Part shown: positions 1-5,812 of the stretch, in pieces
How positions within the stretch are numbered: position 1 is the stretch's first letter
How the letters are laid out: every line of letters begins with the position of its first letter
Assembly: GCA_011620785.1 (NCBI GenBank)
Contig: WOYM01000089.1
Span: forward strand, 1-7,852
DNA from: Methanothrix sp.
Lineage (GTDB): Archaea > Halobacteriota > Methanosarcinia > Methanotrichales > Methanotrichaceae
DNA: 7,852 nt
Reading direction: 5' to 3'
Made by a program: the position numbers and the translations under genes
Notes under the pieces: generated by a model
Databases searched by the model: none
Told to the model about the DNA's origin: nothing
What the model saw: only the letters and a program-made list of their open reading frames with translations

Positions 1-225
1 CAGGAAGTCGAATGGAGCGGCTCTGCCCTTGGCCAGCTGCCAGGCATCATATGAGCAGAGGATGACGGCCACGATCCATCCCAATCCAGCGCTTGTGGCG
101 CCTATCAGGAAGCTCAACAGGAAGAGGATTATTCCTCTCCTGGGGTAGCCCAGATAAATGTGGCCCAGTCCTGCAATGAGGAGGTTCAATATAACCGCAA
201 GTATTGCGCTCTTTGAATTGACCAT
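1..225 (-). CDS. Small TM2-like membrane protein, partial (C-terminus beyond left edge)
   Basis: Reading the minus strand from ATG at 223-225 gives 75 open codons that run off the left edge. The protein starts MVNSKSAILAVILNLLIAGL. It has a first hydrophobic helix (about residues 7-24) that runs into GLGHIYLGYPRRG (19-31), then a longer hydrophobic stretch (31-58) that ends SYDAWQLAKG. The two-helix layout with a G-H-x-Y-x-G-x-x-x-x-G turn is typical of TM2-domain proteins, so an inner-membrane location is likely; the molecular role of this family is not established. A GGAG ribosome site lies at 233-236 on the minus strand, 7 bases before the ATG, which supports the start. It begins 42 bases after the trmY stop in the same direction, so the two are probably co-transcribed. 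The missing C-terminus prevents a finer assignment. Confidence 0.72.
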   Translation of the reverse strand, partial: MVNSKSAILAVILNLLIAGLGHIYLGYPRRGIILFLLSFLIGATSAGLGWIVAVILCSYDAWQLAKGRAAPFDFL

Positions 226-267
226 ACAGCATCTCCAGATGATATTTGAATATTCGTTGAGCCTGTA

Positions 268-882
268 TTATCCGCAATCTGACATAAAGGCATTGGTATC
301 CAACAGCCAGTTCGTGACCACAATGCAATGGTCAGCGTGCAGGCTGGTCGGCCCGAGGGCAACCACCTCCGCCCCGACAGAGGCGAGGAGCGACTCCTCC
401 TCCGCAGTCATTCCGGTGTGGTCTCCCAGGACAAATGCCATCTCCCTCTCCAGGGGCTCATCCTTCAGGCAGCGGAAATCCCTTCCATCCTCCCTCAGAT
501 ATACCAGCCGGACAATTCTCTGCTTCAGATCCTCCAGCAGCTCCGCCAGGTCGCCGGTACGGACGAATATGCCCGAGGTGGACATGGCCCATTCTGGCGT
601 GGCCTCTACTGCCAGGGCCTTTTTGAGCAGGGCGGCAGTTGTTCTCTCATCGGGATTGAGGTGGCGGAGGGTCTCGCCCATCAGCCGGATGGTCTTGGGG
701 GTCTCTCCGCCCAGCAGAACCAGGTACACCAGAACATCCTTTCTGATGCCATGAGAGAGGACAAAGGCGGCGGTAACGGAGCGGCAGAGGATGTCCAGGC
801 GGCCGGAGGTGCCGGGGATATCCTCTAAAGAGAAGTTGGGCTGGGTGGTGGCCTTGTGGCCTACGACGACGAATATGCGCAT
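268..882 (-). CDS. trmY: tRNA (pseudouridine(54)-N1)-methyltransferase TrmY
   Basis: This is a SPOUT-class, SAM-dependent enzyme that methylates N1 of pseudouridine 54 in the T-loop of archaeal tRNA, giving m1-pseudouridine where bacteria carry m5U. The 204 residues match the family's usual length of about 200 and keep its landmarks in order: MRIFVVVGHKA at the N-terminus, GRLD (27-30), SHGIRKDV (43-50), LNPDERT (75-81), VLGDHTG (151-157) and LGPTSLHADHCI (176-187). The last two belong to the C-terminal knot that binds SAM. The start is ATG at 880-882, with GGAG at 891-894 on the minus strand 8 bases upstream. A TATA-like box with a purine-rich BRE at about 941-955 could drive it. No damaged motif was seen. 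The identification comes from remembered homologues (Haloferax and Methanocaldococcus TrmY), not from a search. Confidence 0.93.
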   Translation of the reverse strand: MRIFVVVGHKATTQPNFSLEDIPGTSGRLDILCRSVTAAFVLSHGIRKDVLVYLVLLGGETPKTIRLMGETLRHLNPDERTTAALLKKALAVEATPEWAMSTSGIFVRTGDLAELLEDLKQRIVRLVYLREDGRDFRCLKDEPLEREMAFVLGDHTGMTAEEESLLASVGAEVVALGPTSLHADHCIVVTNWLLDTNAFMSDCG

Positions 883-940
883 TTATCCATCTCCATTGAT
901 TCGCAATAGGTTATACATCCACAGCATCAAAATTTTCGCC

Positions 941-955
941 ATTATATTTTTCCGT
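941..955 (-). promoter_or_regulatory. Candidate BRE/TATA promoter for trmY
   Basis: On the minus strand the sequence reads CACGGAAAAATATAATGG, a purine-rich BRE-like run followed by AAAATATAAT. Archaeal initiation about 25 bases downstream would fall near 918, leaving a leader of about 35 bases before the ATG at 882. A second weaker TATA-like word (CTATAAAG, minus strand, about 994-1001) lies further upstream. Both are pattern matches only. Confidence 0.45.
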
Positions 956-984
956 GACATCCTTTTTCACTGGGACAAATAGGC

Positions 985-1037
985 ATGGTCCACTTTATAG
1001 CTTTTGACCTGTAATGGTCCGGCCTGATTCGACCATT
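985..1037. repeat. Repeated ATGGTC words, including a 7-bp inverted repeat
   Basis: ATGGTCC occurs at 985-991 and again at 1014-1020, and the reverse complement GACCAT occurs at 1031-1036. AATGGTC (1013-1019) and GACCATT (1031-1037) form a perfect 7-bp inverted repeat with an 11-base spacer. The group lies just upstream of the TATA-like box at 1055-1068, where an archaeal activator or repressor could bind. Function is inferred from position only, and chance occurrence is possible. Confidence 0.35.
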
Positions 1038-1054
1038 GACGAGACCGAAATCGT

Positions 1055-1068
1055 CATATAATATAATC
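1055..1068 (+). promoter_or_regulatory. Candidate TATA promoter for the secreted protein gene
   Basis: The plus strand reads CATATAATATAATC, preceded by ACCGAAATCG, which resembles a BRE. Initiation about 25 bases downstream would fall near 1087, leaving about 35 bases before the GTG at 1124. It is the clearest TATA-like element on the plus strand of the 883-1123 gap. That gap holds no gene I can support. Confidence 0.5.
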
Positions 1069-1123
1069 ATCAAAAACGGCTCAATTGGCTTTCAGAGAGT
1101 CTGTGTGATAAGGGCCTTGGAGT

Positions 1124-1891
1124 GTGGTTAATACGAAATCCAATGATGTGAGTATAATATGCCATAGATTGATCTCATGCATAACGATTGCAGCCTTCCT
1201 GATCCAGGCAAATGCTGTTGCCGCCGATCCCCTCGACCCAGGCCAGCTCGGAGAATCGATGTCTATGCCCCTGCCCCAGGAGTTAATATTAAAGGCGGTG
1301 AAAGCGGGAGTGATAGCGGATTCAGATTCGCTTGACCAATCCGATAGCAGTGAGACTTCTCTTTCTGTCAGGCCTAAATCGGAGGCGAACGCAGTCAACT
1401 CCGCTCATATTAATGTAACCGGCGACTGGCTCCTGAATCTGTACGGCGCATCTTTGGAGCAGATGGAGCTATATCTCTTCCAGAAAGATGATGCTATCTC
1501 AGGCAAGGGAGCGATAATCAGAGGAGAAGGGAGACAGAACGCTACCGCCAGCGGATCAATATCCGGGGATGAAATGACTCTAGTTGTGGTTCCTGCAGGA
1601 GCTTTAGACATGTATCAGCTCAATCTATCCTTATCCACCCTGGGAAAAGGGAGCTATACTGCTTATATGACCAACGGTAGCAGCCGGTCTGGGGAGCTGG
1701 CTTTCACCGCCAACACCAATATATTCAAGCCTGCACCGCATGAGCCATCGGATAGGGTCGATGCAACGCCTGCGCCGGTGCAGCTTTCTGGATCAGCAGG
1801 TAGCGACAAGAGGATAAGCTCCAAGACATCCATCGGCATGGCGGGTGGGGCGGGATCCATGAGCCAGGCCTCATCCAGCTCTTCGTTTTGA
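1124..1891 (+). CDS. Secreted protein of unknown function with a beta-rich domain and Ser-rich tail
   Basis: I do not recognise a named family. The 255-residue protein has a Sec-type signal peptide: a hydrophobic core around 14-30 (LISCITIAAFLI) and a likely signal-peptidase cut after Ala33-Ala34 in ANAVAA-DP. Residues 35-93 are polar, acidic and Ser-rich. Residues 94-195 alternate hydrophobic and polar residues (GDWLLNLYG, QMELYLFQKDDAISGKG, ATASGSISGDEMTLVVV, GSYTAYMTNGSSRSGEL), as expected for a beta-barrel or sandwich. Four N-glycosylation sequons (N97VT, N139AT, N167LS, N184GS) fall inside this domain. The tail after 200 is rich in Ser, Gly and Ala and ends SSSSSF, with no anchor or sorting signal seen. 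The GTG start at 1124 is the first in-frame start after a stop at 1109; GGAG at 1119-1122 is very close to it, so GTG at 1148 is an alternative. Both keep the signal peptide. It is probably a cell-surface or extracellular protein transcribed alone. Confidence 0.75.
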   Translation: MVNTKSNDVSIICHRLISCITIAAFLIQANAVAADPLDPGQLGESMSMPLPQELILKAVKAGVIADSDSLDQSDSSETSLSVRPKSEANAVNSAHINVTGDWLLNLYGASLEQMELYLFQKDDAISGKGAIIRGEGRQNATASGSISGDEMTLVVVPAGALDMYQLNLSLSTLGKGSYTAYMTNGSSRSGELAFTANTNIFKPAPHEPSDRVDATPAPVQLSGSAGSDKRISSKTSIGMAGGAGSMSQASSSSSF

Positions 1892-1964
1892 GCCGGCCAA
1901 TGCAGATGTGACTGAGCGCTATGTTCGTCTTGCCACCCCGCAAGGCGACCTCATGATCCCATCC

Positions 1965-1979
1965 AAAAGAATAATAAAC
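1965..1979 (+). promoter_or_regulatory. Candidate BRE/TATA promoter for the HAD hydrolase gene
   Basis: The sequence CAAAAGAATAATAAAC combines a BRE-like CAAAAG with an AT-rich TATA-like AATAATAAAC. Initiation about 25 bases downstream would fall near 1998, just ahead of AGGAG at 2007-2011 and the ATG at 2018. Pattern match only. Confidence 0.4.
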
Positions 1980-2017
1980 CTAATAGGCAACTATTTCCTC
2001 TTCAACAGGAGTTCAAG

Positions 2018-2656
2018 ATGATTCGCATAATATCCCTGGATATGGATGGCACCCTGGTAAATTCGAGGTTTGTGGACAAGGTCTGGATGGAAGGTATGCC
2101 CAGGCTTTATGCCGAGAGGACGGGATTGGACTATTGCGCTGCCAGAGAATACGTGATTGGCGAGTATATGAAAATCGGCAGCGATCACCTGGAGTGGTAC
2201 GACCTCAAGTTCTGGATAGACAAGTTCGGCCTCAGCATAGGCAAAGAGGAGCTTTTAGAGCTCTACGAGGACGAGATCGAGGTATATCCCGAGGTAGAGG
2301 AGGTGCTGGAGCTCCTTTCCGAGAACTATGAGCTGGTGGTGACATCCAATGCCGCTCGGGAGTTCATCGACATCGAGCTGGATGGCCTGCAGGGCTACTT
2401 CCGGGAGGTCTTCTCTGCAACCAGCGATTTCCGGGAGGTCAAGAAATCGCCTCTCCTCTATGGCGCCATCTGCGCTCATTTGGATGCCAGGCCCTTTGAG
2501 GTTCTGCATATCGGCGACCACTACAGCTATGACTATGAGTCCGCTTTGGATGCCGGCCTTGATGCCCTCTTCCTGGACCGCAGGGGCGAACGCCAGGGCC
2601 CCGAGGTCATAGGCGACCTGAGGGAAGCTGTGGAGCTGATCGACGGGTGCGCATGA
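2018..2656 (+). CDS. HAD-superfamily hydrolase (phosphatase-like)
   Basis: This 212-residue soluble protein carries all four haloacid-dehalogenase motifs. Motif I is DMDGTLVNS with nucleophile D8 and acid/base D10. Motif II is VVTSN, with T109 or S110 in the phosphate-contact position. Motif III is Lys142 or Lys143 in VKKSP. Motif IV is GDHYSYDYESALDAG, with D167 and D172 as the Mg2+-binding acids. Residues 15-90 form the helical C1-type cap that usually sets substrate choice. The length fits phosphoglycolate-phosphatase-like members, and the likely reaction is hydrolysis of a small phosphate ester. The substrate cannot be read from the sequence. The start is ATG at 2018 with AGGAG at 2007-2011, six bases upstream. 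No co-directional neighbour suggests a pathway: the next gene is a transporter remnant on the opposite strand that ends 14 bases beyond this stop. Confidence 0.88.
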   Translation: MIRIISLDMDGTLVNSRFVDKVWMEGMPRLYAERTGLDYCAAREYVIGEYMKIGSDHLEWYDLKFWIDKFGLSIGKEELLELYEDEIEVYPEVEEVLELLSENYELVVTSNAAREFIDIELDGLQGYFREVFSATSDFREVKKSPLLYGAICAHLDARPFEVLHIGDHYSYDYESALDAGLDALFLDRRGERQGPEVIGDLREAVELIDGCA

Positions 2657-2670
2657 GGGCTGACCTTTGG

Positions 2671-3112
2671 TCATCTCTGATAGAGAAAGATGGGAACAAA
2701 ACTGTCGCCATTCAGATCCAGCAGATCTCCTGCCAGGGGAAAGAGAAAATATGCAAGACCAGCAGCCAGGAAGGCCAGGCTCATGTTCCTGTAGCCGAAT
2801 GCATTCAGCATCAGGCCGAATACTGGTGACATGATGGCCGCGGCCAGACCAAATACCATGCTCACCATTCCCGAGACCAGCCCCTTCTTCTGAGGGTACC
2901 ACTACTGCACCAGAGTGAGGGCGGGGATGTAGACAAAGCATGAGGCTGCACCGTTGATAAAGAATGATCATCCTCCTGATGCCATATCTCTCCTGCCATA
3001 GGGAGGCCATCACTCCGGGAAAGCCGAAGGTAAGGGCGCCCGGCCAGAAGATAGCAATGCAGCAACCGATTATAGCCAGGGCTCCATCCCTTTCTCCGTT
3101 ATTTTGATTCAT
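2671..3112 (-). pseudogene. Remnant of an OFA-type major facilitator transporter
   Basis: Two minus-strand frames together carry a broken MFS protein resembling the oxalate/formate antiporter (OFA) group. From ATG at 3112 the first frame reads GALAIIGCCIAIFWPGALTFGFPG and continues to VMASLWQERYGIRRMI. The continuation FFINGAASCFVYIPAL is in another frame, is interrupted by TAG at 2902-2904, and resumes WYPQKKGLVSGM, FGLAAAIMSPVFG and GYRNMSLAFLAAGL before ending at 2671. Intact relatives have about 400 residues and 12 helices; less than half is left, and the C-terminal half is gone. The LWQERYGIRRMI join looks like an internal deletion, because in the family I remember the first WQE and the later GRWQERYG are separated by roughly 30 residues. 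It lies 34 bases downstream of the FdhC-type channel gene on the same strand, so it may once have been in its transcription unit. It cannot give a working transporter unless these are sequencing errors. Confidence 0.78.
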
Positions 3113-3146
3113 GCTCTATTGCAGCCAATAGATCTGCCGGGCATTG

Positions 3147-4109
3147 CTACTTCTTTGCTCCCTTCTCAGGGATTACCTTGCAGACTGGCCCCTTGAGATA
3201 GACATACCAGTAGAGCGTCGCCACGAAGAGGGCTGCTCCCACGATATTGCCCAGCGTTACTGGAATAAGATTGGTGATGAAGAAGTTGTACCATCCCATT
3301 CCACCGGCGAGGTTGGTCGTAGCCACTCCAGCGGTCGCCAAATTAGCGGCGATGGCCGGATCGTTGGCGGCGAAGATGCCCAGGGGTATGAAGAACATAT
3401 TGGCCACGCTATGCTCAAAGCCGATGGTAACGAAAGCCATGATGGGGAACCAGCAGGAGAAGATCTTGCTTATCACGTCCTCTGAGCTGATGGCCAGCCA
3501 GACGGCGAGGCAGACCAGCCAGTTGCAGCCTATCCCTCGCAGGAAGGCGGTGCCGAAGTCCAGGCCGCATTTGGTGTTGGCCACGGTTGCCGCCCAGCCC
3601 GCCCAGGGGAGGTTGTCGAAAAAGCCGCACTGGTAAGCAAGGAAGTAGGCGACGAAGACCGATCCCACTAGGTTGCCTGCGTAGACGAGTGACCAGTTCT
3701 TGAATAGGCCTCCCAGGCTTGCCTCTCCGTTCAGGACGCTAATGGGGGCGAACATGCAATTGCCGGTAAACAGCTCCGATCCAGCGATGACGACCAGCAT
3801 CAAGCCCACGGGGAAGACCGCTCCGGCGGCGAACTTGACCAGGCCCCCTGGAAGGGCGATCTTCCAGATCTCGCCGTCTGGGCCGGTTATTATGCCGTTG
3901 GAGAGGCCTCCAGCCACAATCTCGCTCAAAAGGGCTCCAAAGGCGATATAGGCCCCGGCGAGGAAGCCCAGCACCAGCAGCTTTTGCCAGGTCATATTGC
4001 ATTTCGTGCATCCGGCAGCTATTGCTGCCTTAGCGATATCAGCGGGAACTTTGAATGATATGATCTCTCCCTCCCAGACGGGCGAGTGCAGCCTCAGGAG
4101 CATAAACAT
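3147..4109 (-). CDS. fdhC: Formate/nitrite-family channel, FdhC-type (probable formate transporter)
   Basis: The 320-residue integral membrane protein has the six-helix FNT layout; homologues form pentameric aquaporin-like channels for formate, nitrite or similar monovalent anions. Landmarks in order are GAYIAFGALLSEIVAGG (52-68), the omega-loop signature GSELFTGNCMF (110-120), KNWSLVYAGNLVGS (137-150), RGIGCNWLVCLAVWLA (191-206), and GFEHSVANMFFIPLG (230-244), in which H233 matches the central conserved histidine of FocA-type channels. Helix 6 is followed by a short basic tail, EKGAKK. The start is ATG at 4107-4109, with AGAGGG at 4117-4122 on the minus strand 7 bases before it; an in-frame ATG two codons later is less well spaced. 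Formate is the likely substrate by comparison with methanogen FdhC and from the adjacent OFA-type remnant, but no formate dehydrogenase gene is in the window. Acetate or another anion cannot be excluded. Confidence 0.88.
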   Translation of the reverse strand: MFMLLRLHSPVWEGEIISFKVPADIAKAAIAAGCTKCNMTWQKLLVLGFLAGAYIAFGALLSEIVAGGLSNGIITGPDGEIWKIALPGGLVKFAAGAVFPVGLMLVVIAGSELFTGNCMFAPISVLNGEASLGGLFKNWSLVYAGNLVGSVFVAYFLAYQCGFFDNLPWAGWAATVANTKCGLDFGTAFLRGIGCNWLVCLAVWLAISSEDVISKIFSCWFPIMAFVTIGFEHSVANMFFIPLGIFAANDPAIAANLATAGVATTNLAGGMGWYNFFITNLIPVTLGNIVGAALFVATLYWYVYLKGPVCKVIPEKGAKK

Positions 4110-4145
4110 GCTTCATCCCTCTATTATTTCTCTCCTGGGAAGCTG

Positions 4146-4157
4146 CTCTTTAAATCG
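4146..4157 (-). promoter_or_regulatory. Candidate TATA promoter for the FNT channel gene
   Basis: The minus strand reads GCGATTTAAAGAG about 40 bases ahead of the start codon. An initiation site about 25 bases downstream would fall near 4125, giving a leader of about 15 bases that includes AGAGGG. It sits where the 5' end of the facing acylphosphatase-type gene would be expected. Pattern match only. Confidence 0.35.
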
Positions 4158-4182
4158 CTCGCAATGCTGGCCACTTCTTGCC

Positions 4183-4570
4183 GGGATATTAGGTAAAAGT
4201 CTTGCGGTGCATGAGGTGGGCTACAGGTATTTCCTGCTGGGCGGAGCTATGGATCTCGGGCCTCCCAGGATTCGATGCCAACAACCTGACCGATGGCAAG
4301 AATCAGGTGGTCGATATCGTTATTGATGGCAAGGAGAGCCAGGTTGAAGCATTCAAGGAGTATGCGGAAACCAAAAAACCCTCCGGAGCTGAGGTCTCCA
4401 GCATTACCATATCCGATTATGATGGCGACGTCATGCGAATGGCCGAATACTCCCAGGTCCTAACCGCTATGCAGATGCTCAAGGCCATTCCGACGATGCT
4501 GGAAATCAGAGACTCGACATGCGAGATAGATGAGACCACGCGAAGGACAGAGGAGAAGATAGGCATTTAG
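4183..4570 (+). pseudogene. Frameshifted acylphosphatase-domain protein
   Basis: The acylphosphatase fold is split between two plus-strand frames. The first carries the phosphate-loop part, LAVHEVGYRYFLLGGAMDLG (codons 4201-4260), with the conserved Arg in VGYR at 4225-4227. The second carries LPGFDANNLTDGK and continues to the stop at 4568-4570; its second Asn (4283-4285) matches the catalytic Asn of the family's N-L-x-D-G motif. Dropping one G from the GGG at 4258-4260 rejoins the frames exactly as AMDLGLPGFDANNLTDG. After the domain comes an extension (DVMRMAEYSQVLTAMQMLKA and on) like the one I associate with methanogen acylphosphatase-like proteins. No good start in the first frame lies close to the domain: ATG at 4108 would add about 30 unrelated residues, so the 5' end is probably lost too. 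A sequencing error could explain the frameshift but not the missing start. Confidence 0.72.
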
Positions 4571-4587
4571 AAAAATAATTGAAAATG
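4570..4587 (-). terminator. T-rich termination tract after nfnA-like gene
   Basis: Just past the nfnA-like stop the minus strand reads CATTTTCAATTATTTTTC. Archaeal RNA polymerase often terminates at such U-rich runs without a hairpin. It lies between two converging genes, where a terminator is expected. Confidence 0.4.
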
Positions 4588-4588
4588 A

Positions 4589-5515
4589 TCAAACCCCTTG
4601 CAGCTTGCAGTTGGCCTCGCTATGCTCCATCTCCTCGACGTTCATCCTCTTCGCCGGGTTGTAGCTCTTCTTATGCCTGCAGTCCATCAATTTGTGCCAG
4701 TTGTCCCTCTCCCAGATGTTGAAGGATTTGTCCTCCTCCGGTATTAGCTGGCGCAGCCTCAGGACCAGCCCATCCCAGTTGATATCATGACCCTCGAATT
4801 CCGGTCCGTCCACGCAGGCGAACTTTGTCTCTCCTCCCACCTCCACCCGGCAGGCTCCGCACATCCCCGTTCCATCCACCATGATCGGAGTCAGGCTCAC
4901 AGTCGTGTCCACTCCCGCAGCCCGGGAGGCATCCGAGGAGACCTTCATCATAAAGGGACAGCCGTGGGCGAAGATCCTGTCGATCTTCCTTCCGGATTGC
5001 AGCTCCTGCTCGATGAAGTCATTGGCCCAGGCGGTCTTGCCGCAGCCCGTCACCACATGAACCTCATCGCTGAATTCTCCCAGCCTGTCCATCCAGAAGA
5101 CGAAATCCGGGCCCCGGCCCTCCACCACGGTGATCACATAGTTGCCCTTCTCCTTGAGGGCCTTGACCAGTGGTAGCGAGGGCCCTACACCGAAGCAACC
5201 GCAGGCGCATATCACCCGGCCGAAGTTCTCGATCTCCGAGGGCTTGCCCAGGGGGCCGGCGATGTTGGCTACAGAATCGCCTTCACACACGGTGGATAGC
5301 TTTGCAGTGCTGGTTCCCAGGACATAGAAGACGATATCTACCGTTCCCTCTATTTCGTCCCAGCCGGCAAGGCCCATGGGAATCCTCTCCCCTTTCTCGT
5401 CCACCCTGATGATCACAAACTGACCGGGCTTTGCGCTGCTGGCGATCTTGGGCGCTTTAAACTTCATATGGATGATATTGGGAGCCACTGTCTCCTTAGT
5501 TACTATCTTGTACAT
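4589..5515 (-). CDS. nfnA: NfnA/SudB-like FAD and [2Fe-2S] oxidoreductase subunit, with atypical nucleotide loops
   Basis: The 308-residue protein belongs to the ferredoxin-reductase-like subunit family of NfnAB (transhydrogenase) and SudAB (sulfide dehydrogenase), partner of the GltA-like flavoprotein. An N-terminal beta-barrel (1-95) carries KPGQFVIIRVDEKGERIP; a Rossmann-like domain follows, then the cluster domain. The [2Fe-2S] ligands are perfect: D214, C219, C222 and C234 in VDGTGMCGACRV and KFACVDGPEFEGH match the Asp-Cys3 spacing (5, 3, 12) remembered for Thermotoga NfnA. Other sites differ from family norms. RIPLTIAD-type is RIPMGLAGWD (44-53), the GGGVG loop is CACGCFGVG (103-111), the DDGSYG loop is GCGKTAW (157-163), and IGP is HGCP (184-187). 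Eleven Cys residues and a tail of about 30 extra residues (C279, C303) are unusual. The start is ATG at 5513-5515 with AGGAGG at 5520-5525, four bases away. The physiological electron donor and acceptor are therefore uncertain. Confidence 0.82.
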   Translation of the reverse strand: MYKIVTKETVAPNIIHMKFKAPKIASSAKPGQFVIIRVDEKGERIPMGLAGWDEIEGTVDIVFYVLGTSTAKLSTVCEGDSVANIAGPLGKPSEIENFGRVICACGCFGVGPSLPLVKALKEKGNYVITVVEGRGPDFVFWMDRLGEFSDEVHVVTGCGKTAWANDFIEQELQSGRKIDRIFAHGCPFMMKVSSDASRAAGVDTTVSLTPIMVDGTGMCGACRVEVGGETKFACVDGPEFEGHDINWDGLVLRLRQLIPEEDKSFNIWERDNWHKLMDCRHKKSYNPAKRMNVEEMEHSEANCKLQGV

Positions 5516-5688
5516 CTAGCCTCCTTGAACATTATTCAGCGAATGGACTACTCCCGCCGGGGACTTTTTGGCGCTGCGGCATAGAGCGCTGGCGCAATAA
5601 CGCCGGCTTTTCGGGCTGCTTCTGGAATTGTCGATCCCTTCAAGACCTCGACCTCTCGCCCATCGATGGTAAGCTTGAACTCCGACAT
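5516..5688 (-). pseudogene. Remnant of a [2Fe-2S] ferredoxin-domain (NuoG/HydA N-terminal type) gene
   Basis: From ATG at 5686-5688 the minus strand reads MSEFKLTIDGREVEVLKGST and then IPEAARKAGVIAPAL, the opening beta-grasp of NuoG/HydA-type [2Fe-2S] domains, which normally continue as I-P-x-L-C and on to S-P-x-G-x-C-R-x-C. In that frame the product ends after 46 residues (stop at 5548-5550) with no Cys. Shifting frame after PAL recovers LCRSAKKSPAGVV, the expected first Cys and SPAG turn, but the following ligand Cys is Val. That frame ends in TAG at 5516-5518, directly against the nfnA-like ATG at 5515. It therefore looks like the decayed first gene of an operon with the nfnA-like gene, unable to hold a cluster. 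A translated 46-residue peptide (5548-5688) with another role cannot be excluded. The ribosome site is weak (GGTTGG). Confidence 0.6.
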
Positions 5689-5749
5689 GTTTCCAACCGC
5701 GCCAGATGGTGATGCGGATTGATCGTATTAGTAGGTTGCTCTGAAAGGA

Positions 5750-5765
5750 AAATCTTTTTTATATA
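5750..5765 (+). promoter_or_regulatory. BRE/TATA promoter for nfnB-like gene
   Basis: TTTATATA at 5758-5765 is an exact match to the archaeal box-A consensus TTTAWATA and is preceded by purine-rich GGAAAATC. Initiation about 25 bases downstream would fall near 5787, giving a leader of about 25 bases with GAGG at 5803-5806 before the GTG at 5813. On the opposite strand the same run reads TATATAAAAAAG, so it could also contribute to transcription toward the nfnA-like gene. Confidence 0.6.
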
Positions 5766-5812
5766 GCAGGGCGATGCTCAGCCTTAAGAGATCATAGCCT
5801 CTGAGGCGCGGT

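Noticed and set aside
158..828. Long plus-strand open frames across this stretch
   Set aside because: They lie antisense to trmY, whose minus-strand protein matches its family from end to end. The plus-strand translations are Ser/Arg/Pro-rich, without motifs.
2255..3112. A 285-codon minus-strand open frame covering the transporter remnant and much of the HAD gene
   Set aside because: Only the first 40 or so residues look like an MFS protein. After the frameshift the text is meaningless and runs antisense to the well-supported HAD gene.
3247..3951. Plus-strand open frames opposite the FNT channel gene
   Set aside because: They are mirror frames of a strongly supported membrane protein and show no start signal or family motif.
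4108..4182. ATG at 4108 with AGGAG at 4096-4100 as a real start for the acylphosphatase-type gene
   Set aside because: The spacing is good, but the residues up to about 4182 do not resemble the family, and the site overlaps the start codon of the facing FNT gene, so it is probably coincidence.
4787..5409. Plus-strand open frames opposite the nfnA-like gene
   Set aside because: They are biased in composition, without motifs, and antisense to a gene with a conserved cluster-binding motif.
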